A DNA stretch of 64,000 bases from Sandaracinaceae bacterium (GTDB lineage: Bacteria; Myxococcota_A; Polyangia; Polyangiales; Houyiibacteriaceae). Positions within the stretch are counted from its first letter, which is position 1. Each line of letters starts with the position of its first letter. The stretch covers positions 62,001 through 126,000 of the forward strand of contig JACKEJ010000005.1 of assembly GCA_020633055.1 (NCBI GenBank). The letters are read 5' to 3'. Both the position numbers and the translations under genes were made by a program. This document shows, piece after piece, positions 26,321 to 34,693 of the stretch. The notes under the pieces were generated by a model. That model ran no database searches. It saw only the letters and a list, made by a program, of their open reading frames with translations, and was not told where the DNA came from.

Positions 26321-27241
26321 ATGCGAGTGTTCGGCGTCGATGAGAACGGGCTCGGACCTCGACTGGGGCCGCTGATCGCGACTGGCGTGGTGCTGGAGCT
26401 GCGCCAATACCGCGCAGCCACCCTCTGCCGACGAGGCGAGGCCCTGGGCATCACGGACTCCAAGGCCAGCTCGGCCTTCGGCCGCATGGCGCTCGCGGAG
26501 GGGTTCACGTTGGCTGTGCTGGAGCGGTTGACGGGTCAGGTGCCGCGCACGGCGGACTCGCTCTTCGCCGAGCTGGCGGTCGACGGGATGTTGGGGCTGC
26601 GGTCGCCCTGCCCCGGCGGCGAGACCTCGCGCCAGTGTTGGTCCAAGGCGCCTACCCTGCCCCTCTTCGGAGGTGACGTGTCCGACGGCCGCGAGCGACT
26701 CCGCGCCCTCGAAGGTCGCGCGTTGCGGGTCATGCGGGCGCGCTCCGTGATGGTGTGCGCTGGCGTGCTGAACCACGAGCTCTCGCTGGGGCACAGCAAG
26801 CTCGCCGTGGACCTGCACGCGTTCGAGCGCTTGGTGCTCGAGGCACGGGCGGCGGGCGACGAACCGCTGCTCGCCATTTGCGGAATGGTGGGGGGCATCC
26901 GGAAGTACGAGGGGTACTTCGGGCGCTTCCCTCGTGCGCACGTGCACCGTGTCGAGGAGAGCAAGCAGCGCTCCGTGTACGCGGTCGACGGCGTCGGCGA
27001 GGTACGCTTCGAGGTGGACTCCGACAGGCACCACCTACCGGTCGCGATCGCGTCGATGATCGGCAAGTACCTGCGCGAGGTGGCCATGGAGCGACTCAAC
27101 GCCTTCTACGCGGACCACGACCCGACGCTGCCGCGCGTCAGCGGGTACCACGACCCGAAGACCCGCGCGATGGTCGAGCGGACGGAGGCGCTGCGCTACA
27201 GGCTGCAGATCGCGGACGCTTGCTTCGAGCGCCGCGGCTGA
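26321..27241 (+). CDS. divergent RNase HII-fold protein
   Basis: A 306-residue protein that resembles ribonuclease HII at both ends. FGVDENGLGPRLGPLIATGV (residues 4-23) parallels the RNase HII GVDExGRGPLAGP with its first two catalytic acids (DE), and ITDSKA parallels NDSKK. Near the C-terminus, VDSDRHHLPVAIASMIGKYL parallels the KGDxxxxxIAAASIxAK block that holds the last catalytic Asp. The RNA-sensing GRG is changed to GLG, and at the position of the third acid the sequence reads AICGMVGG, apparently without Asp. The protein is ~100 residues longer than RNase HII, with the extra length in the middle. It may bind or cut RNA-DNA hybrids differently, or not cut. Start chosen from the leaderless-type -10. 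Confidence 0.7.
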   Translation: MRVFGVDENGLGPRLGPLIATGVVLELRQYRAATLCRRGEALGITDSKASSAFGRMALAEGFTLAVLERLTGQVPRTADSLFAELAVDGMLGLRSPCPGGETSRQCWSKAPTLPLFGGDVSDGRERLRALEGRALRVMRARSVMVCAGVLNHELSLGHSKLAVDLHAFERLVLEARAAGDEPLLAICGMVGGIRKYEGYFGRFPRAHVHRVEESKQRSVYAVDGVGEVRFEVDSDRHHLPVAIASMIGKYLREVAMERLNAFYADHDPTLPRVSGYHDPKTRAMVERTEALRYRLQIADACFERRG

Positions 27242-27267
27242 GCCCTCTGACGGTCCGCGGCGGCGCC

Positions 27268-28884
27268 TCAGCCCTGGGGTAGGTCGACCGAGAAGCCCTC
27301 GGCGGCCAGCAACGACTTCATGAGCTGCTTGTCGTTGGACTTCATGTAGGCCTCCTCCGGCGTGACGAGGTCGTTCTTGACGTGCTGCAGCAGGTGGTCG
27401 TTCATGGTCTGCATTCCGAGGTTCCGGCCGGTCTGCATGACGCTCTTGAGCTGCACCGTCTTGCCCTCGCGGATGAGGTTGGCGACCGCGCTGTTGCCGA
27501 TGAGCACCTCGTAGGCCGCGATGCGACCGCCGCCTTTCTTCTTGCAGAGCACCTGGGCGATGCAGCCGCGGAACGACTCGCTGAGCATGATGCGGATCTG
27601 CTCCTGTTGGTCGGCCGGGAACTGATCGATGATGCGGTCCACGGTGCTCGCCGCGCTCGTGGTGTGCAGCGTCCCGAACACCAAGTGTCCGGTCTCCGCC
27701 GTCTCGATCGCGATGGCGATGGTCTCGAGGTCGCGCATCTCGCCCACCAACACGATGTCCGGGTCCTCGCGCAGCGCGGCGCGCAGCGCCCGCTTGAAGC
27801 CCGTGGTGTGCTCGCCGATCTCGCGCTGGTTCACGAGGCAGCGCTTGTTGGGGTGCACGAACTCGATGGGATCCTCGATCGTGATGATGTGGTCCGCCCG
27901 GTTCATGTTGATGAAGTCGATCAACGTGGAGAGCGTCGTCGACTTGCCGCTACCAGTCGGGCCGGTGACCACCACCAAACCCTTGGTGAGCCAGCACAGA
28001 TCCAGGACCTTGGGTGGCACGCCGATCTGCTCGACGGAGAGCAGCTCGAATGGGATCTGGCGGAACACGGCGCCCACGCCGTGCCGGTCGCGAAAGACGT
28101 TCGCGCGGAAGCGGCACAAGCCCGGGATGTTGTGTGCGAAGTCCGCGTCGTTGGTCTCGTCGAACTCGATGCGGCTGCGCTCGGGCATGATCTCGGCGAT
28201 CATGGCGGCGATCTCGTCCGAGCTGTAAGCCTCGCGGCGCTCGAGGGGGTGGATCTCACCGTCCTTGCGCACCATGGCCACGACGTTGGCCGAGAGGTGC
28301 AGGTCGCTGGCGTTGACCATCTTCATCAGGCGCAAGAGGCGGTTGATCTGCGGCTCACCGGGTTCGAGCTGGACGTGCATGCCGTCCGCGGCCGCGTGAT
28401 CGGGGATGCCGCCGTCGATGTAGCCGCGTGCTTCGCCGCTTGGCTTGGGGCTCGCCTTGGGAGCCTGGACGGGCGCCGCCGGCGCTGGGGCGGCAGCTGG
28501 AGCCCGCACGGCGGCGCGCGGCGGCGCGTCTGCCGCCGGGAACGGGATGGCTTCGACGTCGGCCGGCGCGATGCGCGCAGGCTTCGCCGGAGAAAGCAGC
28601 AGCGCCCACGACGACGGCCCCGCAGCGCGCACCTCCACTTGCACCCGCATACCGGCCTCGGAGTCGTGCTGGAACGCGCAGCGCCCTTGGGCCTGCAGTT
28701 CTTGCAGCGCCGCCGGTGGCGCAGCCTCCTGAACCATCGCGACGACCATGTCGTGATCGATGGGCTTGCTGGACTGGCGGTCCCCTGCGTCGAAGTGAAA
28801 GGTGACCGGCATGTCGGACACCAACCGGACGCCGTTGGCCTTGTGCTTGAGCAGGTGCTGAACGTAGAAATCGATCCGTAGCAT
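27268..28884 (-). CDS. PilT-like type IV pilus ATPase with extra N-terminal domain
   Basis: A 538-residue member of the PilT/PilU retraction ATPase family (normally ~345-370). The C-terminal part has Walker A GPTGSGKSTT, the Asp box TIEDPIEFVH, Walker B DPDIVLVGEMRD and the His box GHLVFGTLHT. Before it lies the usual N-terminal PAS-like domain starting ASDLHLSAN (~190-280). Ahead of that are a second, similar ~100-residue domain (residues 1-100) and a Pro/Ala-rich linker (~115-165). PilT motors depolymerise pili for twitching. It probably works with the PilMNOPQ system at 45473-50522. TACCTT lies 9 bases before the ATG. Confidence 0.9.
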   Translation of the reverse strand: MLRIDFYVQHLLKHKANGVRLVSDMPVTFHFDAGDRQSSKPIDHDMVVAMVQEAAPPAALQELQAQGRCAFQHDSEAGMRVQVEVRAAGPSSWALLLSPAKPARIAPADVEAIPFPAADAPPRAAVRAPAAAPAPAAPVQAPKASPKPSGEARGYIDGGIPDHAAADGMHVQLEPGEPQINRLLRLMKMVNASDLHLSANVVAMVRKDGEIHPLERREAYSSDEIAAMIAEIMPERSRIEFDETNDADFAHNIPGLCRFRANVFRDRHGVGAVFRQIPFELLSVEQIGVPPKVLDLCWLTKGLVVVTGPTGSGKSTTLSTLIDFINMNRADHIITIEDPIEFVHPNKRCLVNQREIGEHTTGFKRALRAALREDPDIVLVGEMRDLETIAIAIETAETGHLVFGTLHTTSAASTVDRIIDQFPADQQEQIRIMLSESFRGCIAQVLCKKKGGGRIAAYEVLIGNSAVANLIREGKTVQLKSVMQTGRNLGMQTMNDHLLQHVKNDLVTPEEAYMKSNDKQLMKSLLAAEGFSVDLPQG

Positions 28885-28893
28885 CGGGTGGCG

Positions 28894-28899
28894 AAGGTA
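28894..28899 (-). promoter_or_regulatory. candidate -10 box for the PilT-like gene
   Basis: TACCTT on the minus strand ends 9 bases before the ATG at 28884; no ribosome site is seen. Confidence 0.4.
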
Positions 28900-29005
28900 T
28901 CATCGCGCGTACGGGCCTCAGCGAAAAAATGCGTCGAGGCTGTGCCCGCGAGCGGCCCCCGAGTGTCCCCACGCAGGGCCCCTGCCCTCCAGAAAGACGC
29001 CCCAC

Positions 29006-30439
29006 ATGACCGACGGCTCCGACCCCACTGCGCCTCCGTCTCCTCCCACACGCGCGCTGCCGCGCACCCTCATCGTGGCCGCCGGCGTCGTCCTCACGCT
29101 GGTGATGGTGTGGGTGCTGCGCGCCGTCTTCACCCCTCTCTTCTTCGCGTTCTTCATCGCGTACATGCTCGACCCGTTGGTCGACCGCTTCGAAGCGCGC
29201 GGCCTGCCGCGCGGAGCGGGCATCGCGGTGCTGCTCGCGGGAACGCTCGGGGCCCTGGTGGTGGCGATGTTGCTGGTCCTCCCTGGCATCGTGTCGGAGT
29301 TCACCGCGTTCGCGCAGGCGCTCCCCGGAAAGCTGCAGGACTGGGTGGCGCGGCTCGAGCCGCTGCTCACGCGCTACGGCGTGCCAGTCCCCCACACGCT
29401 CGACGAAGCGCTCGCCAGCCTGCAGGTCGACGCGCGTGAGGTCGCCAGCAGCGCCGTGACGCCCGTGTCGTCCGCCCTGCGCTGGGTGGCGGGGGGGACG
29501 GCGTCCGTGTTCAGCGCCGTCGCAGGTGGGCTGATGGTGCCGGTGTTCGCTTTTTATCTCCTGTACGACTTCGACCGCATCGTCGCGGCGGGCGGAGAGC
29601 TCGTGCCCTACCGGCACAGGCCCATCGTGTTCCGCATGGCCGCCGACATCGACGAGGTCCTCGGACACTGGGTGCGGGGACAGTTCCTCGTGATGGTCGC
29701 GCTGGGCGCTCTGTATGCCGTGGCCTTCTCGCTCGCAGGCGCGCCCTTGGCCATCCCGATCGGGATCATCGCGGGGTTGTTGTCCTTCATCCCGTACGTC
29801 GGCGGCGCGCTGGGTCTCGGGCTGGCGCTCCTCACGTGCGCGGTCGAGGGTCGCCTGTGGCCGTCGATGGGCTACGTGGTCGTTGCGTTCGGGATCGTGC
29901 AGGTGCTCGAGGGCTTCGTGATCACCCCGAAGCTCGTCGGCGACAAGGTGGGGCTGAGCGCGGTGGTGGTGCTGCTCGCGTTGATGATCGGCAACGAGCT
30001 CTTCGGCTTCCTCGGCGTGCTTATGGCGGTGCCAGGGGCAGCGGTGGTGAAGATCTTCGTGGTGCGAGCCACGCGTGCCTACCGGGCCAGCGACTTCTTC
30101 GGGACTCCGACCGACGAGCCCACCCCGATGCCCGACACGCTCGCGGCAGCCCTGGACGACGACGGGGACGGCGGCGGCGAGCCGCACGAGCCGGACGGTG
30201 CCGCTGACGACGGCGCTGGCGCGAGCCACGACCCGAGCCCGCGGAACGAGCCTCACGAGCCGCAGAGCGAGCGGCGTGATGACGACGACCCCGCCGCCAG
30301 ACCAGGCGACGTCCCGCGAGCAGGCCCACGAGACACCTCGGATCCGCAGGCCGAAGCCTCCCCCGCCCGCAGCGATGGGGGGGGCGTGGGAGCATCGCCG
30401 CAGCGCCCCGCCGAACCCACCGACGACGACGCTGCATGA
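29006..30439 (+). CDS. AI-2E/PerM-family membrane transporter
   Basis: A 477-residue polytopic protein of the AI-2E transporter (PerM/YhhT/TqsA) family. It has an N-terminal helical pair (LIVAAGVVLTLVMVWVLRAV, PLFFAFFIAYMLDPLVDRF), the amphipathic middle, and the characteristic LLSFIPYVGGALGLGLALL and ITPKLVGDKVGLSAVVVLLA with the conserved PYVG and P-K-VG motifs. Members export autoinducer-2 or exchange cations; the substrate is unknown. A ~110-residue C-terminal tail rich in Asp, Glu, Pro and Arg follows the last helix and is not typical of the family. No ribosome site is clear. It diverges from the PilT-like gene. Confidence 0.85.
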   Translation: MTDGSDPTAPPSPPTRALPRTLIVAAGVVLTLVMVWVLRAVFTPLFFAFFIAYMLDPLVDRFEARGLPRGAGIAVLLAGTLGALVVAMLLVLPGIVSEFTAFAQALPGKLQDWVARLEPLLTRYGVPVPHTLDEALASLQVDAREVASSAVTPVSSALRWVAGGTASVFSAVAGGLMVPVFAFYLLYDFDRIVAAGGELVPYRHRPIVFRMAADIDEVLGHWVRGQFLVMVALGALYAVAFSLAGAPLAIPIGIIAGLLSFIPYVGGALGLGLALLTCAVEGRLWPSMGYVVVAFGIVQVLEGFVITPKLVGDKVGLSAVVVLLALMIGNELFGFLGVLMAVPGAAVVKIFVVRATRAYRASDFFGTPTDEPTPMPDTLAAALDDDGDGGGEPHEPDGAADDGAGASHDPSPRNEPHEPQSERRDDDDPAARPGDVPRAGPRDTSDPQAEASPARSDGGGVGASPQRPAEPTDDDAA

Positions 30440-30636
30440 GCCCCGACAGCGCGCTTTACAGATTTACAAGCAGAAGACGATCTTCACCGCTCGTTTCCGC
30501 GTTGGCTTTATAGTTTTCAGCAATATCCGACTGACAGCGTAACAACCCGAAATCCCACGAGGGATCGGGCACTTGGCTTTGAGCGGGCTGCCATGGGTCT
30601 GAAATCGTGTCGCCTCCGCGGTAGCGCACCCCTAAA

Positions 30637-30674
30637 ATGTGAGCTACGGAAGGGGCTCTTTTCGGTCCTCACAT
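30637..30674 (+). promoter_or_regulatory. inverted repeat in the pckA leader
   Basis: ATGTGAG (30637-30643) can pair with CTCACAT (30668-30674), 21 bases upstream of the pckA start. A competing small stem, GAGC (30641-30644) with GCTC (30655-30658) followed by TTTT, uses some of the same bases. The 255-base intergenic region is AT-richer than its surroundings (for example GGCTTTATAGTTTTCAGC at ~30503-30520), and probably holds the promoter. Any attenuation role is speculative. Confidence 0.3.
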
Positions 30675-30694
30675 CCCCCTGGAGGGAAGACCCG

Positions 30695-32461
30695 ATGGCT
30701 CAGCAGAATCCACGCCCATACAACGTCGAGTACCTGAACAACCCGAGCCAAGAAGAGCTCCGGGAGCTGGCGCTCGCGCACACGCCCGCCGTCCAGCAGG
30801 CCAAGTCCGGCTCCGTGAACAAGGTCTCGCGCAACAAGTCGCGCGTCGCTGCGTACACGTACATCATCGACGGCTCCGGCCTCGACCGCTGGAGCCACCA
30901 GGTCATCGACCCGGACAAGGCCCGCGACATCATCGCCCGGCAGGAGGCCTACATCGCGGAGAAGGGCAAGCTCATCGCGATCGACGGCTACGTCGGCTTG
31001 GGCCGCGGCGCGTTCGGAGCCACCTGGCTCTACACGCTCGAGGGCGCGAACATCGCCGGCATGCAGCAGATCCTCGCGTTCCCGCGTGAGGACGTCGAGA
31101 CGCCCGCGCAGCTGAAGGAGGCGTTCAAGCCGGTCTTCAAGCTGGTCTACACCCCGGACCTGCGCCTCGAGGACATGCCCGGTCGCCAGGCGATCATCGT
31201 CGACATCGAGAACTGGACCACGTACGTCATCGGCGCGGACTACTTCGGCGAGTCGAAGAAGGGCGTGCTCCGCATGCTCAACGAGTACTCGTACCAGAAG
31301 GGCGCGCTCGTCCTGCACGCCGGGGCCAAGTCGGTCACCCGCAAGGACGGCACCCGCGTCGCCATGACGGTCATGGGCCTGTCGGGCACCGGCAAGACCA
31401 CCACCACGTTCTCCAAGCAGGGCGACCGCACCGAGCCAATCCAGGACGACATGGTCACCCTGTGGCCCAACGGCGCCATCAGCATCACGGAGAACGGCTG
31501 CTTCGCGAAGACCGAGGGTCTGTCGCTGGAGTCCGAGCCCATCATCTACGAGGCCACCATCCGCGGTGACGCGTGGCTCGAGAACGCCTACCTGGGCGAG
31601 GACGGCGAGTACGACTTCAGCAAGGGCGTGCTCTCGGCGGCCGAGGTGAAGCGCGTGCGCGAGATCCTGCTGCTCACCGGCGCCAACGGCGCGAACGTGG
31701 ACAAGTACATCGCGGGCGAGGTCAAGGCCGAGGACGTGCTCGACGCGCGCGGCGTGCCGGCCGACGGCTGGGACTTCGTGGTGTGGAGCCAGAACGGCCG
31801 CTCCATCGTGCCGATGAGCTCCATCCCGGGCGCGGCGGACTTCGGCAACCTGCCCGAGGTGAAGTCCATGGGCGTGCTCAACCGTGACGAGGGTCCGGAC
31901 GCGGCGATGCCCGGCATCCTGCGCTTCACCTCGCCGGAGCAGGCCGCTGGCTTCTTCATGCTGGGTGAGACCAGCAAGACCAGCGCCGCCGGCAAGGACC
32001 GCGGCAAGACCCGCTCGCCCTTCACGCAGCCCTTCTTCCCCGCCAAGCACGGCCTCCAGGCGCAGCGCTTCGCGGAGCTGGCCTCCACCATGAGCGGCGT
32101 GACCATGTGGCTCATGAACACCGGCTACGTCGGCGGCGACGCCAACGACGTGAAGGCGGACAAGGCCCTCAAGGTCAAGATCCGCCACAGCTCGGCCATG
32201 CTCGAGGCCCTCCTCAGCGAGGACATCAAGTGGAAGGTCGACCCGGACTTCGGCTACGAGATCGTGGACGTGGACGCGCCCGAGAACGCCGCGCTGGTGG
32301 ACAAGGTCCCGGCCGACATCCTCGAGCCGCGCCGCTACTTCGAGAAGGTCGGTCGCGCGGAGGACTACAAGAAGTGGGTCGCGAAGATGAAGTCCGAGCG
32401 CCGCGAGTTCTTGGGCCGCTTCGCCGTGGCCGCGCCCATCATCGAGGCCACCTGCGCGTGA
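30695..32461 (+). CDS. pckA: phosphoenolpyruvate carboxykinase (ATP)
   Basis: Converts oxaloacetate and ATP to phosphoenolpyruvate, the entry to gluconeogenesis. At 588 residues it is longer than typical PckA (~540), but the ATP-type motifs are clear: MGLSGTGKTTTTFSKQGD (~228-245, kinase 1a), QDDMVTLWPNG for metal/PRL, and ENGCFAKTEGLSLESEP; RSPFTQPFFPAKHG lies in the adenine region. The GTP-type signature is absent. GGAGGGAAGA gives a good ribosome site before ATG 30695. Two hairpins follow the stop. This is a divergent subfamily, so the substrate nucleotide is inferred from the P-loop type. Confidence 0.88.
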   Translation: MAQQNPRPYNVEYLNNPSQEELRELALAHTPAVQQAKSGSVNKVSRNKSRVAAYTYIIDGSGLDRWSHQVIDPDKARDIIARQEAYIAEKGKLIAIDGYVGLGRGAFGATWLYTLEGANIAGMQQILAFPREDVETPAQLKEAFKPVFKLVYTPDLRLEDMPGRQAIIVDIENWTTYVIGADYFGESKKGVLRMLNEYSYQKGALVLHAGAKSVTRKDGTRVAMTVMGLSGTGKTTTTFSKQGDRTEPIQDDMVTLWPNGAISITENGCFAKTEGLSLESEPIIYEATIRGDAWLENAYLGEDGEYDFSKGVLSAAEVKRVREILLLTGANGANVDKYIAGEVKAEDVLDARGVPADGWDFVVWSQNGRSIVPMSSIPGAADFGNLPEVKSMGVLNRDEGPDAAMPGILRFTSPEQAAGFFMLGETSKTSAAGKDRGKTRSPFTQPFFPAKHGLQAQRFAELASTMSGVTMWLMNTGYVGGDANDVKADKALKVKIRHSSAMLEALLSEDIKWKVDPDFGYEIVDVDAPENAALVDKVPADILEPRRYFEKVGRAEDYKKWVAKMKSERREFLGRFAVAAPIIEATCA

Positions 32462-32471
32462 GCCAGTCACC

Positions 32472-32530
32472 ACCCGCGGGCCTCGCGGGTCGTGGAACCT
32501 GAACGAACGCCCGGCCTCGGCCGGGCGTTC
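32472..32530 (+). terminator. tandem terminator hairpins after pckA
   Basis: First hairpin: ACCCGCG (32472-32478) with CGCGGGT (32484-32490). Second: GAACGCCCGGCC (32505-32516) with GGCCGGGCGTTC (32519-32530), a perfect 12-bp stem with a 2-base centre, followed by GGCGTTTGGG. Confidence 0.75.
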
Positions 32531-32667
32531 GGCGTTTGGGCACGTGTGCGACGCGCAAGCGTCCCCCCACGGCCATGTGCAACCCAGGCGCGCCGTCCGA
32601 CAGAGCGATGGGCCACACCGACACGGCGCGAACAGGCGGGCCCTCGGCGGCTGACCGGGGACGTTCG

Positions 32668-33222
32668 TCAGCAGGCGGTGAGGAGTCGCGCGACGAGGCC
32701 CCGGGCGACCTCCGCTCGAGGCTCGGCCAGCTGCAACCCAAAACGCTCGGCCACGGCGCGCGCAGCGGGGCTGAACGCCAGCGGCGGCAACCCACCCGTC
32801 AGGGCAACGACCACGTCCGCACGTGCCCGCGCCGCGAAGTCCGCGCCCAGCGCGAGGTGCAGCGCCCCTGGAGGCGCGTCCTCGGCCCACGCGCGCAGCT
32901 GGGCGTCGATGACATCCGCTTCCGCAGGCACGCTGGCCCCGCGGTACGAGAGCGCGCCTGCCGCGACGTAGTCCTCGCCTCGCGCCGGTGCGTCCAGCGT
33001 GAGCGGCCCCGAGGCACGACGCAGAGACGAGATCACCACGGGCACAGAGCGCCCGACACCCGCCTCCGCCAGCTGCAGCAGGAAGCGCTTGGCCGCGAGG
33101 TCGCCGCGGCGAACGCCGAGCACGACCACCGTCGGCCCCCCCAACGCGATGAGCTCGGCCGGCACACTGCACGGTACGGCAGCGTCGCCGCGCCGGGGGT
33201 CCCCGAGGTCGCTCAGCTTCAC
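32668..33222 (-). CDS. uncharacterised alpha/beta protein
   Basis: A 184-residue soluble protein that I cannot assign. It has alternating hydrophobic strands and helices (GGPTVVVLGVRRGDLAAKRF, VPVVISSLRRAS, GALHLALGADFAARARADVV), suggesting a Rossmann-like fold, but no P-loop or catalytic motif is evident. Its start overlaps the stop of the thioredoxin-rhodanese gene by 4 bases (ATGA), so the two are likely coexpressed; a redox-linked role would be a guess. Confidence 0.65.
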   Translation of the reverse strand: MKLSDLGDPRRGDAAVPCSVPAELIALGGPTVVVLGVRRGDLAAKRFLLQLAEAGVGRSVPVVISSLRRASGPLTLDAPARGEDYVAAGALSYRGASVPAEADVIDAQLRAWAEDAPPGALHLALGADFAARARADVVVALTGGLPPLAFSPAARAVAERFGLQLAEPRAEVARGLVARLLTAC

Positions 33223-33860
33223 CCGCGCTCGACCTCGAGCCCGTCGGCCTCCCAGTGGAGGAACCCGCCCGAGAGGAAGCCCACCTCGACACCCTGCTTG
33301 CCGAGCGTGTCCGCGAGCTGCTTCGCGTCGTCCTCGGTACGGGAGTAGAGCACGCGCAAGCGACCATCCGTCGGCGCCAGCTCCGCAACGCGCGTGGCCG
33401 CGGTCTCCACGGGGACGTTGATGGCGCCCGGGATGCGGAAGCGCCCGAAGCTGCGCTCGTCACGCACGTCCACGGGCAGAACCTGACCCTGCTTGAGCAG
33501 CTGCGCGAGCTCGGCCGGCTTGAGGGCCGTGGCGGCCTGCGGCAGGAACGGCGCGAGCATCTCGAGCAGCTGGGCGCGGTCCAGCACGCCCTGCTCGGCC
33601 GCGACGGGCCGACCGCCGTGCATCACGACCAGCATCGGGATGCTCTGGACGCGGAACATCTGTGCCACGCCCGGGCTGCGCTCGATGTCGATTTTGACGA
33701 CCTTGATGATGCCTTGCAGCTCACCCGCGATGCCCGCGACGACGGGCGCCAGCTGCTTGCATGGTTGGCACCAGTCGGCGTACAGGTCGATCAGGACGGG
33801 CAGCTCGGCGGCGAGGACTTCGCGCTCGAAGGTCGCGTCGGTCACGGCGATGACGGTCAT
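33219..33860 (-). CDS. thioredoxin-rhodanese fusion with inactive rhodanese site
   Basis: A 213-residue two-domain protein. Residues 1-105 are thioredoxin: LPVLIDLYADWCQPCKQLAP has the active site as WCQPC, and the cis-Pro is in QSIPMLVVM. Residues ~115-213 are a rhodanese domain (VLPVDVRDERSFGRFRIPGA, then GFLSGGFLHWEADGL). The catalytic Cys loop of rhodanese is replaced: the strand that should end in Cys reads VLYSRTEDDA, with Ser173 at the Cys position. The rhodanese part therefore probably binds rather than transfers sulfur. No signal peptide is seen, so it is cytoplasmic. Confidence 0.88.
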   Translation of the reverse strand: MTVIAVTDATFEREVLAAELPVLIDLYADWCQPCKQLAPVVAGIAGELQGIIKVVKIDIERSPGVAQMFRVQSIPMLVVMHGGRPVAAEQGVLDRAQLLEMLAPFLPQAATALKPAELAQLLKQGQVLPVDVRDERSFGRFRIPGAINVPVETAATRVAELAPTDGRLRVLYSRTEDDAKQLADTLGKQGVEVGFLSGGFLHWEADGLEVERG

Positions 33861-33971
33861 GGCGGAGGTGTAGCAGGGCTGCCGAGGCGCTCCAACCGCT
33901 CCTCGACGTGGACGACATGACCGCTCGGGCTCGTGGGTCGCGCGCCTAGGACGGCGCCAGCGCAGGTCGGT

Positions 33972-34637
33972 TCAGTACGCGCCGCCGCCGGCCCCACCCT
34001 GAACGATGGCCACCCCCGCGCTGGTCCCGAGCCGCGTCGCTCCGGCGGCCACCATGGCCTGCGCGCTCTGGATGTCGCGGATGCCTCCCGACGCCTTGAC
34101 GCCGATCTGTGAGCACACAGTGGCGCGCAGGAGGGCGACCGCCTCGACGGTCGCGCCCCCGGGGCCGAAGCCCGTCGACGTCTTCACGAACTGCGCACCG
34201 GCCGACTGCGCCACGGCGGCCCCGACGCGTATGAGCTCGTCGCTGAGCGCAGCGGTCTCGAGGATCACCTTCACGATGCGCCCCTCCGCGGCCTGCACGA
34301 CGGCGGACAGGTCCAGCGCGACGGTGCGGTAGTGACGGTCACGCAGCGCGCCGAGGTGCACCACCACGTCCAGCTCGGTGGCGCCATCGCGGACCGCTTG
34401 CTGGGCCTCGGCGACTTTGGCGGCGGTGCTGACGCATCCCAGGGGGAATCCGATGACGGTCGTGATGCCCGGCGCGGCGTCCGCCAGGCGCTCCGCGCAG
34501 AAGCGCACCCACGCAGAGGGGACGCACACCGTCGCGAACCCGTGTGTGCGAGCCTCCACGCACAGCTGGGAGTAGTCGGCGGACTGCGCGTCGGCGCGCA
34601 GCAGTGTGTGGTCGATGAGGGACGCGAGTTCGTGCAC
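33972..34637 (-). CDS. deoC: deoxyribose-phosphate aldolase
   Basis: Cleaves 2-deoxyribose-5-phosphate to glyceraldehyde-3-phosphate and acetaldehyde, salvaging deoxynucleosides. The 221-residue class I aldolase barrel has LIDHTLLRADA at the start, GFPLGCVSTAAKVAEA, the Schiff-base Lys in FVKTSTGFGPGGAT and the second Lys in IGVKASGGIRD. The start is GTG 34637, with TAGCCT six bases upstream. The C-terminus has a short Gly-rich tail. It stands alone, without other deo genes. Confidence 0.95.
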   Translation of the reverse strand: MHELASLIDHTLLRADAQSADYSQLCVEARTHGFATVCVPSAWVRFCAERLADAAPGITTVIGFPLGCVSTAAKVAEAQQAVRDGATELDVVVHLGALRDRHYRTVALDLSAVVQAAEGRIVKVILETAALSDELIRVGAAVAQSAGAQFVKTSTGFGPGGATVEAVALLRATVCSQIGVKASGGIRDIQSAQAMVAAGATRLGTSAGVAIVQGGAGGGAY

Positions 34638-34643
34638 GCAGCG

Positions 34644-34649
34644 AGGCTA
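34644..34649 (-). promoter_or_regulatory. candidate -10 box for leaderless deoC
   Basis: TAGCCT on the minus strand ends 6 bases before the GTG at 34637; no ribosome site is seen. Confidence 0.45.
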
Positions 34650-34693
34650 CACCAAGCTCGCCGAGCGAGGCCGGAGGAACGCCCGAGCGTTCG

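Noticed and set aside
30644..33463. A 939-codon minus-strand open frame antisense to pckA
   Set aside because: pckA on the other strand has a ribosome site, intact motifs and terminators; the antisense translation has no recognisable feature.
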